64,000 nucleotides of DNA, from assembly GCF_015056685.1 (NCBI RefSeq), contig NZ_SVFW01000003.1, forward strand, positions 50,523 to 114,522, read 5' to 3'. Below are positions 60,501 through 64,000 of this stretch, in pieces (within the stretch, counting starts at the first letter, position 1; each line of letters begins with the position of its first letter). Both the position numbers and the translations under genes were made by a program. This stretch comes from Butyrivibrio sp. GTDB lineage: Bacteria > Bacillota > Clostridia > Lachnospirales > Lachnospiraceae. Under the pieces are notes generated by a model, which was not told where the DNA came from, did no database searches, and was given only the letters and a program-made list of their open reading frames with translations.

Positions 60501-62058
60501 CCCTAAGTGAGTCGATAGGCGGATTGGTTACCTGGGCAAAGAGCTGCTTAAAATAGCAAAAAAGCGGCTGGTGGTGCTGGGAAAGCATAGCCAGTGGGAT
60601 ATCCGTTCCCATTGAAACTGTTGGCTCTATGCCATTCATGGCCATCGGCATGATCTGATTTTTTACATCTTCATAGGAATAACCGAAAACCTTATAAAGC
60701 TTATCTCTCATCACCTGGGAGTGGGTCGGGATCTTTCTGTTGGGAATCGATAGTTTACCCAGATGAAGCAGGTGGCGGTCAAGCCACTCGCCGTAGAGTT
60801 TTGCCTTTGAGTATTTATCTTTGCACTCTTCATCTGAGATGATGCGCCCGGCCTTGGTATCGACGAGAAGCATATGCCCGGGGGACAGGCGTGATTTTTT
60901 CACAATGCTCTCTTCAGGGATGTCGAGCACTCCCACTTCTGATGAGAGGATAAGCCTATTGTCATTCGTCACATAGTATCTGGATGGACGCAGTCCATTT
61001 CTGTCGAGGGTTGCACCAAACACCTCCCCATCGGTGAAAAGAACTGCTGCAGGGCCATCCCATGGTTCCATCATTGTTGCATAGTAATGGTAAAAGTCTT
61101 TTCTGTCCTGAGCCATGAAGTCGTTGTGCTTCCAGGGTTCAGGGATTGTGAGCATCATCGCAAGGGGAAGGTCCATACCGTTCATGTACAAAAATTCAAG
61201 GGTATTATCAAGCATGGCGGAATCTGATCCTGAGGAAGCGATAACAGGATATACTTTTCCAAGCTCTTCGCCAAACATATCGGAAGACATGGTCTCCTCA
61301 CGGGCCAGCATTCTGTCGCTGTTACCTCTGATAGTATTGATCTCACCATTATGTGCGATCATCCTGTATGGATGAGCACGCTGCCAGGAAGGAGTTGTAT
61401 TAGTAGAGAAGCGGCTGTGAACCATGGCGATTGCTGTAACGTATTCAGGTGATAAAAGGTCTTCGTAGAAATTGCGCAACTGCCCTACCAAAAACATTCC
61501 TTTATACACAATGGTTCTGGATGAAAAAGAACAAATATAGGTATCCTCAGAGGATTTCTCATACTCTCTTCTAAGGCAATAGAGCTTTCTGTCAAAGGGA
61601 ATTCCAGTTTCTACATCCGAGGGTCTTTCAATAAAGCACTGCTCAATATGTGGCATGCAGTTTATTGCAACTTCTCCCAGAATTTCAGGGTGGACAGGTA
61701 CTTCTCTCCATCCGATAACCCTAAGATTTTCCTTCTGTGCAATAACTTCAAGCATGCGCTTTGCAAACATACGCTTCATGGAGTCCTGGGGAAAAAAGAA
61801 CATTCCTATTCCATAATCTCCGGCATTTTTAAGTGTTATTCCCTGCTTCTTTGCTTCTTTTGAAAAGAACTTGTGAGAAATCTGAAGAAGTATTCCAACT
61901 CCATCGCCTACTTTGCCTGTGGCGTCTTTTCCGGCTCTGTGTTCAAGTTTTTCGACGATAGAAAGGGCATCGTCCAAAACTTTATTATCCGGGTTTCCAT
62001 CTATATTGATAACTGCTCCGATGCCGCAGGCATCTCTTTCATTCATCCATGGTTCCAT
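57529..62058 (-). CDS. gltB: Glutamate synthase large subunit
   Basis: Subunit of 1509 residues that makes two glutamates from glutamine and 2-oxoglutarate. The N-terminal nucleophile Cys11 (ERDACGIGAV) must be exposed by removal of ten residues. The glutaminase domain, central domain, FMN-binding synthase domain (GEGGEDVERF, LVSGYDGGTGAAPSSSVHHAG) and 3Fe-4S cluster (CMGCMMMRVCSKDTCPVG) follow in order, with a C-terminal beta-helix (GDHGLEYMTGGRAVILG). Length is normal. GGAAGGAAG precedes ATG. It lies 28 bases after glnN, so nitrogen assimilation genes are cotranscribed. Confidence 0.97.
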   Translation of the reverse strand: MEPWMNERDACGIGAVINIDGNPDNKVLDDALSIVEKLEHRAGKDATGKVGDGVGILLQISHKFFSKEAKKQGITLKNAGDYGIGMFFFPQDSMKRMFAKRMLEVIAQKENLRVIGWREVPVHPEILGEVAINCMPHIEQCFIERPSDVETGIPFDRKLYCLRREYEKSSEDTYICSFSSRTIVYKGMFLVGQLRNFYEDLLSPEYVTAIAMVHSRFSTNTTPSWQRAHPYRMIAHNGEINTIRGNSDRMLAREETMSSDMFGEELGKVYPVIASSGSDSAMLDNTLEFLYMNGMDLPLAMMLTIPEPWKHNDFMAQDRKDFYHYYATMMEPWDGPAAVLFTDGEVFGATLDRNGLRPSRYYVTNDNRLILSSEVGVLDIPEESIVKKSRLSPGHMLLVDTKAGRIISDEECKDKYSKAKLYGEWLDRHLLHLGKLSIPNRKIPTHSQVMRDKLYKVFGYSYEDVKNQIMPMAMNGIEPTVSMGTDIPLAMLSQHHQPLFCYFKQLFAQVTNPPIDSLREKVVTDTTVYIGSDGNLLKEKSDNCRVLEVNNPILTGVDLMKIEALDQPGFKVKKISLLYYKNTPMERALEQLDVSVDRAVADGVNIIILSDRGVDENHMPIPSLLAVSSVEQHLVRTKQRTAVSLILESGEPRDVHQIATLLGFGARAIHPYLAQECIAELIDIGILDKDYHTAIADYNKALLGGVVKIAAKMGISTLQSYQSARIFEAIGLSKEFVDKYFTGTTSRVGGIGIAEIGEDVESRHNKAFDPLGLPSDTTLDSIGFHSLRSGEDKEDHMYSPKTIVTLQRAVREGDYERFKEYTQMVDDEDRPHTLRALLSFVPAKEPVPLDEVESEEQIVKRFQTGAMSYGSLSKEAHETLATAMNRLGGKSNTGEGGEDVERFGTERNSAVKQVASGRFGVTSQYLLSAKEIQIKMAQGAKPGEGGHLPGKKVYPWVASTRFSTPGVALISPPPHHDIYSIEDLAQLIYDLKNANDNARISVKLVSEAGVGTIASGVAKAGAQVILVSGYDGGTGAAPSSSVHHAGLPWELGVSEAHQSLLANGLRSRVVLETDGKLMTGRDVAIAALLGAEEFGFATAPLVCMGCMMMRVCSKDTCPVGIATQNEELRKRFKGKPEHVMNFMLFVARQLREIMSVLGFRTIEEMVGRTDCLKVRSYDGKDPDIKRRKEAADLSRILDKAFAERKDNHFDPKDVYNFELEKTLDSRVLIPEYEKNRKSLEKSKTASQITMKVEVSSTDRSFGTLLGSRVTRDFGNTLSDDSVYVEAFGGGGQSFGAFVPKGVTLKLYGDANDGFGKGLSGGKVIVRPSEKATYKAHENIIVGNVALYGATAGKAYVCGVAGERFCVRNSGAVAVAEGCGDHGLEYMTGGRAVILGMTGKNFAAGMSGGIAYVLDKEHTLYLRMNKDMASLYELTEKYDIAELKSILEDYEKETNSEFAKEILDNFEAYIPDFKKIVPNDYQKMITSIGKFEEQGIDHDHAVLEAFKELA

Positions 62059-62086
62059 GTGGGCTTCCTTCCTTTTTTGATCAAAT

Positions 62087-64000
62087 TTACCTTAATGAGA
62101 AAAGCATCTGTCCGTATGTTGGGTAACTAAGATATTTGTCAGGGATAAGTGCCTCGGCCTGATCTGCGTATTTTCTTAGTTCATCCATGTCAGCAAGGAC
62201 TGTGCTCTGATAGAATGCTGCAGTTTCAAGTGGCTCAGTCTTACCTTCAGCAGTCTTTGTATCATTATCCAGTTTTGCAAGAGCATCGCACATTCTTGAA
62301 GAAGCCTCATCAAGCTTTTCAAGTAAACCACATTCAAGTTTACAGCTGGCGCTGGCAATAACACTCTTCTTCTGAGCCACTTCTTTGCTGAGGTCTTTTT
62401 CGTAAGCAACGATGCCTTCTGTAAGGTCTTTTCTTACCATCTCCTGCATGGTGAGAGACTCGATGTGAACTGACTTTGAGTAATTCTCAAGAAGGATCTC
62501 GTATCTTGAATGGATCTCTTCTTTTGTGAAGATGCCGTGCTTTGTGAAAAGCTCAATTGACTCATCTGAAATCCAGTATGGCATTGCATCAGGAAGTGAT
62601 TTAAGGTTTGGAAGACCTCTTTTTGCTGCCTCTTTTACCCATTCCTCTGTATATCCGTTTCCGTTGAAAAGAACTCTCTTGTGAGCTACAAGTGTCTCTT
62701 TGAGAACTTCTGCTATCTTTGCTTTAAGTTCTTCGCCCTTGAAAGGAGCAAGCTTTTCATAAAGCTTTGCAACTTCTTCTGCAACTGCTGTGTTGAGGAC
62801 GATGTTGGCATTTGCTACAGAAACTGATGAACCGGGCATACGGAACTCAAACTTGTTTCCTGTGAAAGCAAATGGTGATGTTCTGTTTCTGTCTGTGTTA
62901 TCTTTTGTAAAGTGTGGAAGGACTGTTGCCCCCATTGCCATCTGAACTTTGCCTGCACTCTGGTATGCACTTCCTTCTTCTACTGCCTTAAGTACTTCTG
63001 CCAGCTCATCACCAACGAAGATTGAGATGATTGCTGGGGGTGCCTCATTTCCACCAAGCCTGTGATCGTTTCCTGCAGATGCAACAGAAAGTCTGAGGAT
63101 TGGTGCATACTCATCAACAGCTGCAATTACAGCCATAAGGAATACAAGGAAAGGAGTGTTCTCTCCGGGATTTTTGCCCGGATCAAGAAGGTTTATTCCT
63201 GTATCTGTGCAAACAGACCAGTTGTTGTGCTTACCTGAACCATTGATTCCTTCAAATGGCTTCTCATGCAAAAGACAAGCGTAATTGTGCTTGTCAGCAA
63301 CTTTTTTCATAACTTCCATTGTGAGCTGGTTGTGATCAACAGCGATGTTTGCTGTCTCAAATACAGGTGCGAGCTCATGCTGTGAAGGAGCAACTTCGTT
63401 GTGCTTGGTCTTTGCAGGGATTCCAAGTTTCCAAAGTTCTTCATCAAGGTCGTGCATGTATGCTGATACTTTTGGCTTGATAACGCCAAAGTAGTGATCT
63501 TCCATCTCCTGCCCCTTTGTAGCAGGAGCACCGATAAGAGTTCTTCCTGTGAAAAGAAGGTCTTTTCTCTTTTTGTAATAATCTTTATCAATAAGGAAAT
63601 ATTCCTGTTCTGAACCGATTGTTGTATTTACTCTGTTTACATCCTCATAGCCTAAGAGATGAAGGAGTTTTACAGCCTCATCCGACAGAGCTTCCATTGA
63701 TCTTAAAAGAGGTGTCTTTTTATCAAGAGCTTCACCGCCGTAGGAGCAAAATGCTGTAGGAATGTAAAGTGATCCGTCTTTGATAAATGCAGGTGATGAT
63801 GGATCCCATGCTGTATAACCTCTTGCCTCAAATGTTGCACGAAGTCCTCCTGATGGGAAGCTTGATGCATCAGGTTCGCCCTTTACAAGCTCTTTTCCTG
63901 AAAACTCCATAATGACTCTTCCGTCATCTGTTGGAGAAATAAAGCTGTCATGCTTCTCTGCTGTGAGACCTGTCATAGGCTGGAACCAGTGTGTAAAATG
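62087..64000 (-). CDS. glnN: Type III glutamine synthetase (5' end outside window)
   Basis: ATP-dependent enzyme that makes glutamine from glutamate and ammonia. At least 637 residues are visible and the frame stays open to the right edge with HFTHWFQPMTGLTAEKHD, a conserved internal stretch, so the true N-terminus lies beyond the window. Type III signatures are present: NGSGKHNNWSV, LGGNEAPPAI, DRNRTSPFAFTGNKFEFRMPGSS. The C-terminus is complete. Members of this type are much larger than GlnA and act as dodecamers. The link to gltB-gltD makes a compact GS-GOGAT unit. Confidence 0.96.
   Translation of the reverse strand, partial: HFTHWFQPMTGLTAEKHDSFISPTDDGRVIMEFSGKELVKGEPDASSFPSGGLRATFEARGYTAWDPSSPAFIKDGSLYIPTAFCSYGGEALDKKTPLLRSMEALSDEAVKLLHLLGYEDVNRVNTTIGSEQEYFLIDKDYYKKRKDLLFTGRTLIGAPATKGQEMEDHYFGVIKPKVSAYMHDLDEELWKLGIPAKTKHNEVAPSQHELAPVFETANIAVDHNQLTMEVMKKVADKHNYACLLHEKPFEGINGSGKHNNWSVCTDTGINLLDPGKNPGENTPFLVFLMAVIAAVDEYAPILRLSVASAGNDHRLGGNEAPPAIISIFVGDELAEVLKAVEEGSAYQSAGKVQMAMGATVLPHFTKDNTDRNRTSPFAFTGNKFEFRMPGSSVSVANANIVLNTAVAEEVAKLYEKLAPFKGEELKAKIAEVLKETLVAHKRVLFNGNGYTEEWVKEAAKRGLPNLKSLPDAMPYWISDESIELFTKHGIFTKEEIHSRYEILLENYSKSVHIESLTMQEMVRKDLTEGIVAYEKDLSKEVAQKKSVIASASCKLECGLLEKLDEASSRMCDALAKLDNDTKTAEGKTEPLETAAFYQSTVLADMDELRKYADQAEALIPDKYLSYPTYGQMLFSLR

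Noticed and set aside
62087..63976. glnN as a complete 629-residue gene starting at ATG 63976
   Set aside because: The frame continues to the window edge with conserved glutamine synthetase III residues (HFTHWFQP), so that ATG is internal.

Overview
The window looks like a chromosomal segment of a rumen or gut Lachnospiraceae bacterium, most like Butyrivibrio or Pseudobutyrivibrio. This is inferred from the moderate GC content, the strong AAGGAG-type ribosome binding sites, the many lipobox lipoproteins with Ala/Ser/Glu/Thr-rich linkers, the dense xylan-degrading gene set, a type III glutamine synthetase next to glutamate synthase, and an F-type ATP synthase whose c-ring subunit looks Na+-coupled. 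No tRNA, rRNA, CRISPR array or insertion sequence was recognised.

Region 1 (1-34.3 kb) is a xylan utilisation locus. From the left it holds a GH3 beta-xylosidase/beta-glucosidase cut by the window edge, an LplABC-type aldouronate ABC transporter, a GH67 alpha-glucuronidase and a divergent AraC regulator. An intracellular SASA-type esterase with its own promoter follows. Next is a minus-strand run of eleven genes without a visible internal terminator (26907 down to 10624): a GH10 xylanase lipoprotein, a solute-binding protein fused to two carbohydrate-binding-like domains, two permeases, an NHL-repeat protein, a YIP1-like membrane protein, a DUF5696-like membrane-anchored protein, two more permeases, a second binding protein and an SGNH esterase. 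A second AraC gene is divergent from this run. Beyond it lie a GH43 lipoprotein, a carboxylesterase-GH43 fusion and a GH5 lipoprotein. The inferred logic is that surface GH10, GH43 and GH5 enzymes cut the polymer, the ABC systems import (acetylated) aldouronates and xylo-oligosaccharides, and cytoplasmic esterases, GH67, GH43 and GH3 finish them.

Region 2 (34.3-37.9 kb) has a nucleoside phosphorylase, a GNAT acetyltransferase, an SDR epimerase, and a self-contained small transcription unit for a 37-residue peptide. It ends in about 1 kb without a convincing gene. That stretch is filled by a 70-bp inverted repeat, three hairpins at an exact 75-bp period, and a second long hairpin. It is the strongest unexplained non-coding structure in the window.

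Region 3 (37.9-45.4 kb) is a complete atp operon (two small accessory membrane proteins, then B-E-F-H-A-G-D-C) with a good promoter and a terminator. Region 4 (45.6-55.9 kb) carries a methyl-accepting chemotaxis protein, a GT-C membrane glycosyltransferase-like protein, aspS, an unknown secreted protein, a GlcNAc/glucose-type PTS (EIIA, EIICB) and mgtE. Region 5 (55.9-64 kb) is the nitrogen assimilation unit glnN-gltB-gltD, with glnN cut by the right edge.
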